A DNA stretch of 53,658 nt from JAZUOT01 sp045604805 (GCA_045604805.1 JAZUOT010000047.1:1-53658); one strand, 5' to 3'; shown: positions 44,430-52,286, counted from the first letter of the stretch. A program made the numbers and translations. Notes: generated from the letters alone by a model not told the origin.

Positions 44430-45228
44430 CTTTCTCCAGCATTTCTGGGGTCATATTGGAAATCGCATCAATGATGTAATTTCTGTAGGTAGAGTTACCA
44501 TCCATTTCGGTGAGTCTGCTGTGAGCCACCTCACCTGCATACCCCATAGTGGCAACAGATGCAGCTGCTGCTTCTAACGAATGGTCAGGATTTGCGGTGA
44601 CAAAAGCCGCCGTCATGGCAGAAAGCTGGCAACCCGTTCCGGTAATGGAGGACATCATAGGATGTCCGTTGCGGATGCAGTACGCCTTTTTACTGTCTGC
44701 TACGATGTCGATAGCACCGGTGATGGCAATGACGGCTCCGGTTTTCTTTGCAAAACCCTTTGCGAAAGCAATTACATCATCAAGGTTATCTTCCGTTACC
44801 TTGTCGGCTACATCGGCATCCACACCTTTTGTTGTGCCGCTACCAGAAGCCAAGGTTTTAATTTCAGAAATATTACCACGGATAACGGAGAACTTTACCT
44901 CTTGGAGAAGCTGCATAGCCGTTTCGGTTCGGAGTTTGGATGCACCGGCTCCCACGGGGTCTAACACAACCGGATGGTTCAGTTCGTTAGCTCGTTTACC
45001 TGCAATCAGCATAGATGCAATGGTGCGGCTATTCAGCGTACCGATGTTAATATTCAAACCGGAACAAATGGTAGTAATTTCTGCAACTTCTTCCTTGTCA
45101 TCAGCCATGATCGGGGATGCACCGCAAGCAATCACGATGTTTGCACAGTCATTGACAGTTACATAGTTGGTAATGTTATGAATCAGCGGACATTTCTGTC
45201 GAACATTTTCAAGCATATTCTGAAACAT
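44407..45228 (-). CDS. thiM: hydroxyethylthiazole kinase ThiM
   Basis: Phosphorylates the thiazole alcohol salvaged by ThiW. The 273-residue protein has PLIHNITNYVTVNDCAN, VLDPVGAGASKLR, and the catalytic cysteine loop TGTGCQLSAMTAAF. It follows thiW by 12 bases behind GGAGGAA. Confidence 0.95.
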   Translation of the reverse strand: MFQNMLENVRQKCPLIHNITNYVTVNDCANIVIACGASPIMADDKEEVAEITTICSGLNINIGTLNSRTIASMLIAGKRANELNHPVVLDPVGAGASKLRTETAMQLLQEVKFSVIRGNISEIKTLASGSGTTKGVDADVADKVTEDNLDDVIAFAKGFAKKTGAVIAITGAIDIVADSKKAYCIRNGHPMMSSITGTGCQLSAMTAAFVTANPDHSLEAAAASVATMGYAGEVAHSRLTEMDGNSTYRNYIIDAISNMTPEMLEKGANYEVR

Positions 45229-45240
45229 TTTTCTTCCTCC

Positions 45241-45765
45241 TTATCGGTTAAGAGATTCCTGCATGGTATGCAGAACGCCAGATTTTTTCAAACTGTAAAT
45301 CAAAACTGCGGATATGATTGCGCCTCCAGCGGTGGAGATCAGGAAAGGGATGATATAAGCGTAAAAAGCAAGACCAGCTGCACTTTGACCCATGAAGAAA
45401 ATTGCAATTGGGTAAGCACACAGACCGCCAAGTAGAGCAGTACCAAAGACCTCTCCAATCAAAGTCCCTAAAATATTCTTAGTTTTAGCGTAAATGATAC
45501 CGCACACCAATGCGCCGAACATACTGCCAGGGAACGCCATCAGACTACCAAGGCCAAGCAGATTGCGAATCAACGCTGCGGCAAAAGCTGCACCAAGCCC
45601 ATAGCTTGGGCCGAGCAATACAGCACACAGGATGTTAACCATGTGCTGTACAGGCGAGCATTTGCTCCCGAACACAGGGAAGGAAAAGAGACTTCCCACA
45701 ACAGCAACAGCGCAGAATACACTGGCAACCGCTAATTTTTTCGTATTGGTTTTGTTCATATTCAA
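45241..45765 (-). CDS. thiW: ECF transporter S-component ThiW (thiazole uptake)
   Basis: A 174-residue S-component with about five or six helices. Family motifs are FPVFGSKCSPVQHMVNILCAVLLG (split here as FPVFGSKCSPVQHM and NILCAVLLGPSYG) and ALIRNLLGLGSLMAFPGSMFG. ThiW imports hydroxyethylthiazole through a shared EcfAAT. It is the first gene after the riboswitches, behind AAAGGAG. Confidence 0.92.
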   Translation of the reverse strand: MNMNKTNTKKLAVASVFCAVAVVGSLFSFPVFGSKCSPVQHMVNILCAVLLGPSYGLGAAFAAALIRNLLGLGSLMAFPGSMFGALVCGIIYAKTKNILGTLIGEVFGTALLGGLCAYPIAIFFMGQSAAGLAFYAYIIPFLISTAGGAIISAVLIYSLKKSGVLHTMQESLNR

Positions 45766-45797
45766 TTTCTCCTTTGAGTGAATTAGGAAACGTCAGT

Positions 45798-45950
45798 TAT
45801 CAGCGGCGCTTCCAAAGTAGGCGCAGTTATCCCAAGGATAACTGCACGGAAGTTCGGTCGATGCTTACTGGCATCCTCTCACGCCGGAACACGGCTTCCC
45901 ATCGCTGATATACAAGACTCAGGGCGCTCCCCCTCAGTCCGCCACATAAG
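45798..45950 (-). ncRNA. unassigned structured leader RNA upstream of thiW, possibly a decayed TPP-like element
   Basis: An eight-bp outer helix TATCAGCG/CGCTGATA (45903-45910 with 45798-45805) encloses four perfect or near-perfect hairpins: GCCG/CGGC, GATGC/GCATC, GGAAG/CTTCC and a ten-bp GCAGTTATCC/GGATAACTGC. A GACT-AGGG hairpin lies just 5'. TPP-like words occur in order (GGGGGAGC, GGCGTGAGAGGATGCC, GGATAACTGCGCCTAC), but the pyrophosphate-sensor ACCTGAT is missing. Confidence 0.5.
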
Positions 45951-45982
45951 TGGATCTCGTTCCCCCTTTCTCAAAAGATATG

Positions 45983-46019
45983 AAAAAACAGGAGAATACC
46001 TTTTGTGGTATCCTCCTGT
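45983..46019 (-). terminator. intrinsic terminator of the proximal TPP riboswitch
   Basis: Minus strand: ACAGGAGGATACC pairs with GGTATTCTCCTGT (one bulge), then TTTTTT. It lies directly 3' of the proximal aptamer. Confidence 0.85.
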
Positions 46020-46029
46020 AACAGAGCAA

Positions 46030-46120
46030 AAGCGTTTCCTACGGCGGCATTATCCACATCAGGTATAAGGGTCGAAGGTTGCACCTTCCTCTCAGCCTGT
46101 CAGCACAAGCTCCCCTGCGT
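46030..46120 (-). promoter_or_regulatory. TPP riboswitch, proximal
   Basis: Minus strand carries the THI-box blocks in order: AGGGGAGC, GGCTGAGAGGAAGG, GACCC, ACCTGATGTGGATAATGCC, and GTAGGAA. The pyrimidine-binding TGAGA and pyrophosphate-binding ACCTGAT...GGATAATGCC are intact. It is followed by its own terminator, so TPP should turn the operon off. Confidence 0.93.
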
Positions 46121-46134
46121 TTTCAGTTGTAAAA

Positions 46135-46169
46135 TAAAAACAGGAGACACCCTTGGGGATGCCTCCTGT
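46135..46169 (-). terminator. intrinsic terminator of the distal TPP riboswitch
   Basis: Minus strand stem ACAGGAGGCA-CCCC/GGG-TGTCTCCTGT followed by TTTTTATTTTA, between the two aptamers. Confidence 0.85.
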
Positions 46170-46188
46170 AAAAAATCCTTGTGTATGA

Positions 46189-46272
46189 CTTCCTACGGCG
46201 GCATTATCCGCATCAGGTTATAGGGTCGAAGTTCGGTTACTTCCTCTCAGCCTGCACAAACAAGCTCCCCTG
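46189..46272 (-). promoter_or_regulatory. TPP riboswitch, distal
   Basis: Second complete THI-box: AGGGGAGC, GGCTGAGAGGAAGT, GACCC, ACCTGATGCGGATAATGCC, GTAGGAAG. The two aptamers plus terminators are arranged in series, an arrangement that steepens the response to TPP in known tandem cases. Confidence 0.93.
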
Positions 46273-46289
46273 TATTTATTTCGTTTGAT

Positions 46290-46318
46290 ATTATACATCT
46301 AATTTCATGAAAATACAA
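46290..46318 (-). promoter_or_regulatory. promoter of the thiamine operon
   Basis: Minus strand TTGTAT, 17-base spacer, perfect TATAAT; transcription would begin about ten bases before the first aptamer. Confidence 0.7.
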
Positions 46319-46507
46319 TAGGTTTTCTGAAAAAGACACAAAATGTTTAATTTTAGGATGATTCGATAGGATATTTATAACAGGCATCAACTTCCCGACA
46401 AGTTGGCGAGAAGTGTCCGTGCCGTAATCTTTATTCCCCTCAACTTCTACGCAACTTGCACCGAAGTCGTAAGAACCAACTTCTACACAACCTGTGTCGA
46501 AGTAAAA

Positions 46508-46538
46508 GGGGCTTGCGCCCAATCTAAGCACAAGCCCC
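46508..46538 (-). terminator. terminator downstream of the DUF6809 gene
   Basis: Minus strand eight-bp stem GGGGCTTG complement pair around a 15-base loop, followed by TTTTAC. The stretch 46319-46507 between this and the thi promoter holds no gene I can support, but has repeated CAACTTC motifs. Confidence 0.65.
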
Positions 46539-46556
46539 CATTTTCGATATATTCGG

Positions 46557-46820
46557 TTATTCTTCCATGACCTCTAACATCATTCGTGCACCCAGCTTAA
46601 AGCCATTCTGAAAGATCAAACAGTCAGTATTGGCTTGATGCTCTCGTACACAATCGGTGTATTTCTCAAACAACTCTTTCTGCCCGTTAGTCATGGTGGC
46701 TTTGAGCTTTTCTTCATTTCTGCAAATCAGTTCCAGTAGCTTCTTGTATTCTTTGCAAGAGGATGTGTCATACTCGGTCGGCTCAATATTGCCGTACCAA
46801 AATTCTTCAAGGATTCTCAT
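46557..46820 (-). CDS. DUF6809 family protein
   Basis: An 87-residue helical protein opening MRILEEFWYGNIEP, with NEEKLKATMTNGQKELFEKY and a C-terminal FKLGARMMLEVM. These match the DUF6809 proteins that accompany TnpV in Tn4451-like elements. Its start overlaps the tnpV stop by four bases. Function unknown. Confidence 0.8.
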   Translation of the reverse strand: MRILEEFWYGNIEPTEYDTSSCKEYKKLLELICRNEEKLKATMTNGQKELFEKYTDCVREHQANTDCLIFQNGFKLGARMMLEVMEE

Positions 46821-46888
46821 ACCACATCCTCCTCGTAGATCATTTCTCGCAGGATGATTTCCTCGGCTCGGTTGCGGATATTGTTCAT
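46817..46888 (-). pseudogene. tnpV: 3' part of tnpV, split off by the RIT element
   Basis: MNNIRNRAEEIILREMIYEE and three further residues are the C-terminal end of TnpV. The remainder lies at 50363-50656. Joining AWVRK to MNNIRNRAEE restores the frame and a family-typical protein, so the RIT insertion broke the gene. Confidence 0.8.
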
Positions 46889-46893
46889 GGCTC

Positions 46894-46986
46894 CAAAAAT
46901 CCCAACTTTAAAGAAATCCAAACTTTTACGCAGATATGCTGATGAATACGGCATTGAGAGAAAGAAAAGTTTGGATTTCTTTTTGT
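46894..46986. repeat. left terminal inverted repeat of the RIT element
   Basis: 93 bases, identical to the reverse complement of 50249-50341 except for position 46939 (C versus T). Internal inverted cores AAATCCAAACTTTT and AAAAGTTTGGATTT are about 45 bases apart. Confidence 0.95.
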
Positions 46987-47026
46987 TTACACTCCAGTCG
47001 ATTATGATAGAACTGGAGGTGATCAA

Positions 47027-48256
47027 ATGAATTTATTACAATCAGGCAATACTTATGAAGAACTTATTCAACATATGGAAAGGTGTGGCTACAGTCCTTA
47101 TCATATCCAACGTGTAAAAAGGGAAATAAAGTGGCTTTCCAAAAATCAGGATGGATATGGGATTTCTTCTTATGAAGAAGCCTGCCGTTTACGTTCTTTG
47201 GAAACGGAATCTGCTGAGATGAAAGAACAATTCCGTGCCATTTATAGCCTGTTTCGGCGTTATGCACTCTATGGAACACTGGTGGCTCCAATCCGAGAAC
47301 CTTTGTTCCGCCAGGATACGTATTCACAGCTTACCCCATATTTCCAAAACATACTGGACATTTATAAGGAAGACAGTGTGAGGCGTGGATTAAAACCCGG
47401 TACATACCGCTCGAGTATCTCTGCCTGCAGTGGTCTTTTCCTGCACTGCCAGAAAGAAGGATGCGAAACGCTGGAAGATATCACAGAGGATACGGTTCTG
47501 TCTTATTTCTGTGATGAGTCAGGAAAACCGACTCTGAGTGCAAGCACAAAGGTAAATATCGCATCTGTTTTCCATGCGGACATTGGGGTATATACCAATG
47601 CAGCTAGAACAATTCTTGCTTATCTTCCGGCGTTGAACAGAAGACGAAAAAATATCCAGTATCTTACGGAAGAAGAAATATCGTCCGTTAAGGAGGTTCT
47701 GATTTCCGAAAATAACAGCATTACGCTGCGAAACCGGGCGATCGGTATGCTCCTGTTTTTTACCGGGATGCGTTCCAGCGATATAGCCGGACTGACATTC
47801 TCTGATATAGACTGGGAAAAAGAAGAAATCAGGATATTTCAGGCAAAAACAGGAAATGAGCTTATCCTTCCGCTAACTGCCAGTATCGGAAATGCCATCT
47901 ATGATTATATAACCATGGAACGACCGCAAAGCGATTCCAAAAGGATATTTCTATGCGAACGAACACCCTGTAAGCCTATAAGTGCAGGAACGGTTGGAAA
48001 TGCTGCCGGCAAGCTGTATGGAGCTGCATCTGTCCGACAGGGGCAACAGGATCGGAAAGGTGCCCATCTTTTCAGACATAACCTTGCAACCTCTTTTTCC
48101 AGACACGATATCCCACATCCTGTGATCAGTTCCACACTCGGACATGTTGACCCGGATTCGCTTGACCACTATCTTTTTGCAGATATCAGACATCTCCGGG
48201 ATTGTGCCATAAGCATTGAATGCTATCCTGTCGGAAAGGAGGTTTTTTCATTATGA
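47027..48256 (+). CDS. tyrosine recombinase RitA
   Basis: First recombinase of the trio, 409 residues, starting at ATG 47027 behind GGAGGTGATC. The N-terminal SAM-like domain covers about 100-190. The catalytic domain has the Arg in LLFFTGMRSSDIAGLT, HLFRHNLATSF, and LGHVDPDSLDHYLF with the Tyr nucleophile. Its TGA overlaps the ritB ATG. Confidence 0.93.
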   Translation: MNLLQSGNTYEELIQHMERCGYSPYHIQRVKREIKWLSKNQDGYGISSYEEACRLRSLETESAEMKEQFRAIYSLFRRYALYGTLVAPIREPLFRQDTYSQLTPYFQNILDIYKEDSVRRGLKPGTYRSSISACSGLFLHCQKEGCETLEDITEDTVLSYFCDESGKPTLSASTKVNIASVFHADIGVYTNAARTILAYLPALNRRRKNIQYLTEEEISSVKEVLISENNSITLRNRAIGMLLFFTGMRSSDIAGLTFSDIDWEKEEIRIFQAKTGNELILPLTASIGNAIYDYITMERPQSDSKRIFLCERTPCKPISAGTVGNAAGKLYGAASVRQGQQDRKGAHLFRHNLATSFSRHDIPHPVISSTLGHVDPDSLDHYLFADIRHLRDCAISIECYPVGKEVFSL

Positions 48257-49221
48257 ATTCTTATATGTCCGGATTTTCTGATCTGATTGAAAAATATGAG
48301 AGTTATCAGAAAGCGTCGGGTTCCTGGAGTGAAAAGGCAAATGGTCTGAACATCAAATATTTCGACCGTTATTGCGCACTACATTATCCGGGACAGTCAC
48401 TCTGTCAGGAAATGGTGGATGAATGGTGCAGGAAGCGTGAGACAGAAACCAATGCTTCCTGCTTTGCCAGAACCGGTGGGATCCGTTCTTTTATACATTA
48501 TCTACGGGAAAGAGGACTGACAACAGCAGAACCGACGCTGCCACCGAAACCGGAAGGAAGAACATATATCCCCCATTCATTTACAGAAGAGGAACTCCGC
48601 AGATTTTTTCATGAATGTGACCGTATCATCCCATTGCGTCCGGAATTAAAATACAAGATGAAAAGGATCACATGCCCTGTCTTCTTCAGGCTTTTATACA
48701 GTAGTGGAATCCGGACTACAGAAGCCCGATATCTAAAAAGGAAAGATGTTGACCTTGAGCATGGAGTGCTGAACATCCAAAAAACGAAAGGATACGACCA
48801 GCACTATGTGGCTCTCCATGAAAGCATGACAAAGCTCTTGAAACGATACGACAATGCAGCTGAGTCCATCCGCCCAGACCGTACTTACTTTTTTGAGACC
48901 CCTAATGGAAAGTTTTATTCCAGACAATGGGTTACACAAACCTTCCAATGCTTATGGGAAAAGGCCAATGGAAAACAGAATCGGGCAGTTGCCTATGATC
49001 TCAGGCATAATTATGCCGTTGTAAATATCAACCGCTGGGCAGATGATATATTTAAATTCGGCCAAAAACTGCATTATCTTTCCAAATCTATGGGACACAG
49101 GAACATCGAATCCACTTTATACTATTATTCGATAACACCTTGTCTCGCCGATATCCTGCTGAAAAAAACAGAAAAAAGTTTCAACAAACTGTTGCCGGAG
49201 GTGGAACATGAAGAAATCTGA
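48253..49221 (+). CDS. tyrosine recombinase RitB
   Basis: Second recombinase, 322 residues. I use ATG 48253 (ATGA overlap with ritA, AAAGGAGG ten bases upstream). The catalytic residues are Arg in LLYSSGIRTTEARYL, YDLRHNYAVV, and Tyr in GHRNIESTLYYYS. The His-Arg motif reads R-H-N-Y rather than H-x-x-R; the first histidine is replaced by Asp. Confidence 0.92.
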   Translation: MNSYMSGFSDLIEKYESYQKASGSWSEKANGLNIKYFDRYCALHYPGQSLCQEMVDEWCRKRETETNASCFARTGGIRSFIHYLRERGLTTAEPTLPPKPEGRTYIPHSFTEEELRRFFHECDRIIPLRPELKYKMKRITCPVFFRLLYSSGIRTTEARYLKRKDVDLEHGVLNIQKTKGYDQHYVALHESMTKLLKRYDNAAESIRPDRTYFFETPNGKFYSRQWVTQTFQCLWEKANGKQNRAVAYDLRHNYAVVNINRWADDIFKFGQKLHYLSKSMGHRNIESTLYYYSITPCLADILLKKTEKSFNKLLPEVEHEEI

Positions 49222-50242
49222 TGATGCGGTTAAAATCGCACGGTATATCTCGGAGTTTTTGGATACTTATGCACCAAATTTCCTTACCACCAGCGAACAT
49301 ACACTGAAATCCTATCGGAATGCTCTTGGATTATACATATGTTTTCTTGAAACAGAGTCTATCGCACCGGGGAATTTTTCCAGGCATTGTTTTGAACGGG
49401 AGAAAATAGAAAAATGGATTGTGTGGTTAAAAGAATCCAGAAACTGTAGCTTGGAAACATGCAATGTACGGCTTGGTTCGATGCGGGTCTTTCTGGAATT
49501 CCTCGGCAGCAAAGATATTGAATACCTGTATCTTTATCAGGAAGCTCAGAAGATAAAACGTCAGAAATGCACCAAAAAGAAAGTGTCCGGTTTTACACGT
49601 GATGCGGTAGCTGCTATGCTCGCAGTACCGGATGTGTCTACAAGAACAGGAAAAAGGGATCTTGTATTTCTGACCCTTTTGTATGCAACGGCTGGGCGGC
49701 TGGATGAAATCCGTTCCATAAAAATCCGCCATCTGCACCTTAATGGCAAAAAGCCCTATGTAAACCTGATAGGAAAAAGGGATAAAATAAGAACAGCATA
49801 TCTTCTCCCCAAGGTGGTCGCTTATATCAAAGTATATCTAAATGCTTTCCATGATAATCCACCTGATCCTGAGGCATATTTATTCTATTCACGGGTAGGT
49901 GGTAAACACACAAAGCTCTCAGAACCCGCACTGGCAAAGCGGATAAAAATATGTGCTGAAGCAGCGCACGAAAAGTGTCCGGATGTACCTCTTGATGCCC
50001 ATGCCCATCAATTTCGCCATGCCAAAGCATCCCACTGGCTGGAAGATGGAATTAATGTTGTACAGGTCAGTTTTCTCTTGGGACATGAACAGTTGGAAAC
50101 AACGATGCGATATCTGGACATCACAACGGAAGATAAGATAAAAGCACTGGCTACATTGGAAGATGAAAGTCAGAAAACAGTTTCTAAGAAATGGAAGAAC
50201 AAAAGAGGTACACTGACAGATTTCTGCGGACTGAAAAAATAG
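49208..50242 (+). CDS. tyrosine recombinase RitC
   Basis: Third recombinase, 344 residues, overlapping ritB by 14 bases behind GGAGGTG. Catalytic residues: Arg in LLYATAGRLDEIRSI, HAHQFRHAKASHW, and LGHEQLETTMRYLD. A conserved trio with unequal lengths (409/322/344) is the RIT pattern. Confidence 0.93.
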   Translation: MKKSDDAVKIARYISEFLDTYAPNFLTTSEHTLKSYRNALGLYICFLETESIAPGNFSRHCFEREKIEKWIVWLKESRNCSLETCNVRLGSMRVFLEFLGSKDIEYLYLYQEAQKIKRQKCTKKKVSGFTRDAVAAMLAVPDVSTRTGKRDLVFLTLLYATAGRLDEIRSIKIRHLHLNGKKPYVNLIGKRDKIRTAYLLPKVVAYIKVYLNAFHDNPPDPEAYLFYSRVGGKHTKLSEPALAKRIKICAEAAHEKCPDVPLDAHAHQFRHAKASHWLEDGINVVQVSFLLGHEQLETTMRYLDITTEDKIKALATLEDESQKTVSKKWKNKRGTLTDFCGLKK

Positions 50243-50248
50243 AAAAAC

Positions 50249-50341
50249 ACAAAAAGAAATCCAAACTTTTCTTTCTCTCAATGCCGTATTCATCAACATA
50301 TCTGCGTAAAAGTTTGGATTTCTTTAAAGTTGGGATTTTTG
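50249..50341. repeat. right terminal inverted repeat of the RIT element
   Basis: Inverted partner of 46894-46986, one mismatch in 93 bases. It begins seven bases after the ritC stop. Confidence 0.95.
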
Positions 50342-50362
50342 CTCAAATCCAAAAGTTTGGAT

Positions 50363-50656
50363 TTTCCGAACCCATGCCATCTGATCACACTGCTTCATGC
50401 TCTCTGTCACGCCCTCAGCCACTTTCATTTGCTCGATGATAAGTTCAAAACGTTTCTGTGCCTGCTCGTTCAAATCAGCCAGATACGTCCACAATTCACT
50501 GCTAAGGCACAGATCATTGAAGCGGATAGGGTTATGCTCCTTGATATAGTCTCTGTACATACGCCCCCAACGGCCAATAGGTCTGTTTTCCTCCGGTAAG
50601 CGAATATCGGGAATATAGTAATCACCGCAACGGATATAGTTCAGTTCCTGCATCAT
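50363..50656 (-). pseudogene. tnpV: 5' part of tnpV (interrupted)
   Basis: About 98 residues of TnpV from MQELNYIRCGDYYIP through GRWGRMYRDYIKEHNP to QMAWVRK. It then reads 12 foreign codons into the RIT end and stops at 50324. The ATG at 50656 (or 50653) follows GGAGG. TnpV is a conserved accessory protein of Tn4451-type elements with unknown role. Confidence 0.82.
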
Positions 50657-50682
50657 ATGTACCTCCACAAAAGCATTTTACG

Positions 50683-50727
50683 GGTAAAAAAAGAAGCGAT
50701 ACTCGGTTATCAAACCAAGTATCGCTA
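50683..50727 (-). terminator. terminator facing traffic entering from the right
   Basis: A 14-bp stem AGCGATACTYGGTT with its complement (one wobble) at 50696-50727, followed on the minus strand by TTCTTTTTTTACC. It lies just before tnpV and would insulate the element from host transcription. Confidence 0.7.
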
Positions 50728-50783
50728 ACTTTGTTTAGCCAACCCCGTCTGACAGATGCCGTAAAATAGTTAAATTTTTGGTT

Positions 50784-50820
50784 TAACTGTTTTACGAGCA
50801 CCCGCCGAAAATAGTGGGGT
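50784..50820. repeat. right terminal inverted repeat of the mobilizable element
   Basis: Inverted partner of 28881-28917 (30 of 37). The inner half also forms a local hairpin with 50761-50774. Confidence 0.65.
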
Positions 50821-50876
50821 CTTGTTGTATTTTATTCAAAATCGAAGAATTTCGCAATGGTACTGCTAAATCAAGT

Positions 50877-52286
50877 TTAAGAATTTAAATTTTCTTGCCT
50901 TACTCTAAGGAATTTTTTCATAAACTCTTTCCCATTGAATGGAACTATAGGATATATATAACTCTTCCCTGATATTGTTTTGTTCAATACTAATGATGAA
51001 ATAATAATTATGATACCAACAATAAATCCCCAAATATTAAACAAAGAAATCAATATCAACAACATAATTCTTAAAAATTTCAAAGCATAGCCCAATTCAT
51101 AGCTAGGTTGTGAATAATTTGCAACAGCAACAAAGGCCATATATAACATTGCTTCTATATTAAACCAGCCTGATTGGACAGAAAATTCACTCAAAACTAT
51201 ACCGCTTATTACACTAAGTGCTGTACTTAAGTTGCTTGGTGTATTTAACGCTGCAAGCCGCAAACCATCTATAGCAAGCTCAAGTATCATGAGTTGCCAG
51301 AATATAGGTATAGGCGGTGAATCATTCACTAAAGTAAACTCAAATGCGTGAGGAATCATATGAGGATTCTGCAAAAATAAAAGCCACACAGGAGTAAGCA
51401 TAAGTGTTATCAAAGCTATTACATATCTAGATATTCTGAGATAGGTTCCTGTAAATGGAGGGAAATAATAATCATCGGGTTCTTCTAAAATATCAAATAT
51501 ACTTGTAGGAATCATAACAGCTGCTGGAGAATTATCAACAAGAATGATAATATTCCCATCTAAAACTCCAGAAGATGCAGTATCCGGACGTTCTGTTGTT
51601 TTAAATTTTGGAAAAGGATTATACCACTTGTATTTGTATATAGCTTCCATCAAACTTTGTTGGTTCATTGTAAGTGCTTTTACATTGATACTTTCTATGC
51701 TTTTTATTATATTTTTTAATAATTTTTTATCAACCAAATTATCCATATAACAAAGGACAATATCTGTTTTTGAGCTATTTCCTGCACAGACAAATTGCAT
51801 AGTAAGCTTCGGATCACGAATTCTGCGACGTATAAGCGCCGTATTAAAGATTAATGTTTCGACAAAACCATCCCTGGAACCCATCAAAACTTTATCCTTT
51901 TCTGGTTCGCTAGTATCTCTAGCAGGATAAGTTCTCACATCCATCTCAATGGCTTCATCAAAACCATCTATAAGTATAACCATTACTCCAGATAGAACAC
52001 TTAAACTAAGTTTTTCTATATTCTTGCTTTTGCTTACTTCAACATACGGTACAGCTGATTTTATAAAATTCTCCGGATCGCTAAGCTTTTCTGGGACGAG
52101 CTTGTAAAAAAACTCCATCATTTTTTCCATCATTTCATCTTTTATAAAACCATCGACAAAAAATAAACTAGCTTGCCTATCTGTGGACATTACTATTTCC
52201 CTATTTATAAGATCAAAGCTTTTATCAAAACGCAAAGCTTCTTTAAATAATTCTCTATCCTTATCTATATTTCCAGTTAAATCCAT
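50877..52286 (-). CDS. spoVAF: GerA-family spore protein, SpoVAF-like
   Basis: A 469-residue GerA-type membrane protein: a soluble N-terminal domain (about 1-270) and five or so C-terminal helices. YPARDTSEPEKDKVLMGSRDGF, FNTALIRRRIRDP and ERPDTASSGVLDGNIIILVDNSP are most like SpoVAF, which accompanies the SpoVA dipicolinate channel in the spore inner membrane. I chose ATG 52286 behind TTAGGAG; an upstream start at 52373 adds 29 hydrophobic residues with no ribosome site. No spoVA neighbours are in the window. Confidence 0.85.
   Translation of the reverse strand: MDLTGNIDKDRELFKEALRFDKSFDLINREIVMSTDRQASLFFVDGFIKDEMMEKMMEFFYKLVPEKLSDPENFIKSAVPYVEVSKSKNIEKLSLSVLSGVMVILIDGFDEAIEMDVRTYPARDTSEPEKDKVLMGSRDGFVETLIFNTALIRRRIRDPKLTMQFVCAGNSSKTDIVLCYMDNLVDKKLLKNIIKSIESINVKALTMNQQSLMEAIYKYKWYNPFPKFKTTERPDTASSGVLDGNIIILVDNSPAAVMIPTSIFDILEEPDDYYFPPFTGTYLRISRYVIALITLMLTPVWLLFLQNPHMIPHAFEFTLVNDSPPIPIFWQLMILELAIDGLRLAALNTPSNLSTALSVISGIVLSEFSVQSGWFNIEAMLYMAFVAVANYSQPSYELGYALKFLRIMLLILISLFNIWGFIVGIIIIISSLVLNKTISGKSYIYPIVPFNGKEFMKKFLRVRQENLNS

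Larger units (their letters stand above)
46889..50362. mobile_element. RIT element (recombinases in trio) inserted in tnpV
   Basis: About 3.5 kb: three overlapping tyrosine recombinase genes between near-identical 93-bp inverted repeats. Each end contains the core AAAGAAATCCAAACTTTT and its inverse. A third copy of the core forms a 20-base palindrome (50345-50364) at the right junction only. No target duplication can be recognised. Matches the described RIT architecture. Confidence 0.88.
28881..50820. mobile_element. about 22-kb Tn4451-like mobilizable element carrying vitamin B1/B6 genes
   Basis: Bounded by 37-bp imperfect inverted repeats and distinctly richer in GC than both flanks. It encodes a large serine recombinase at the left end, a TnpW-like protein, a MobQ relaxase, DUF3847, an oriT, cargo for B6 and thiamine salvage, DUF6809 and TnpV. 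No conjugation (type IV secretion) genes are present, so transfer would need a helper. A RIT element is nested inside. The insertion point is 65 bases after spoVM on the left and 56 bases after the end of spoVAF on the right. Exact ends could differ by several bases. Confidence 0.78.

Noticed and set aside
46247..46531. Minus-strand frame of 94 codons upstream of the thiamine operon
   Set aside because: It overlaps the distal TPP aptamer, its promoter and a terminator hairpin, so it is not a credible gene.
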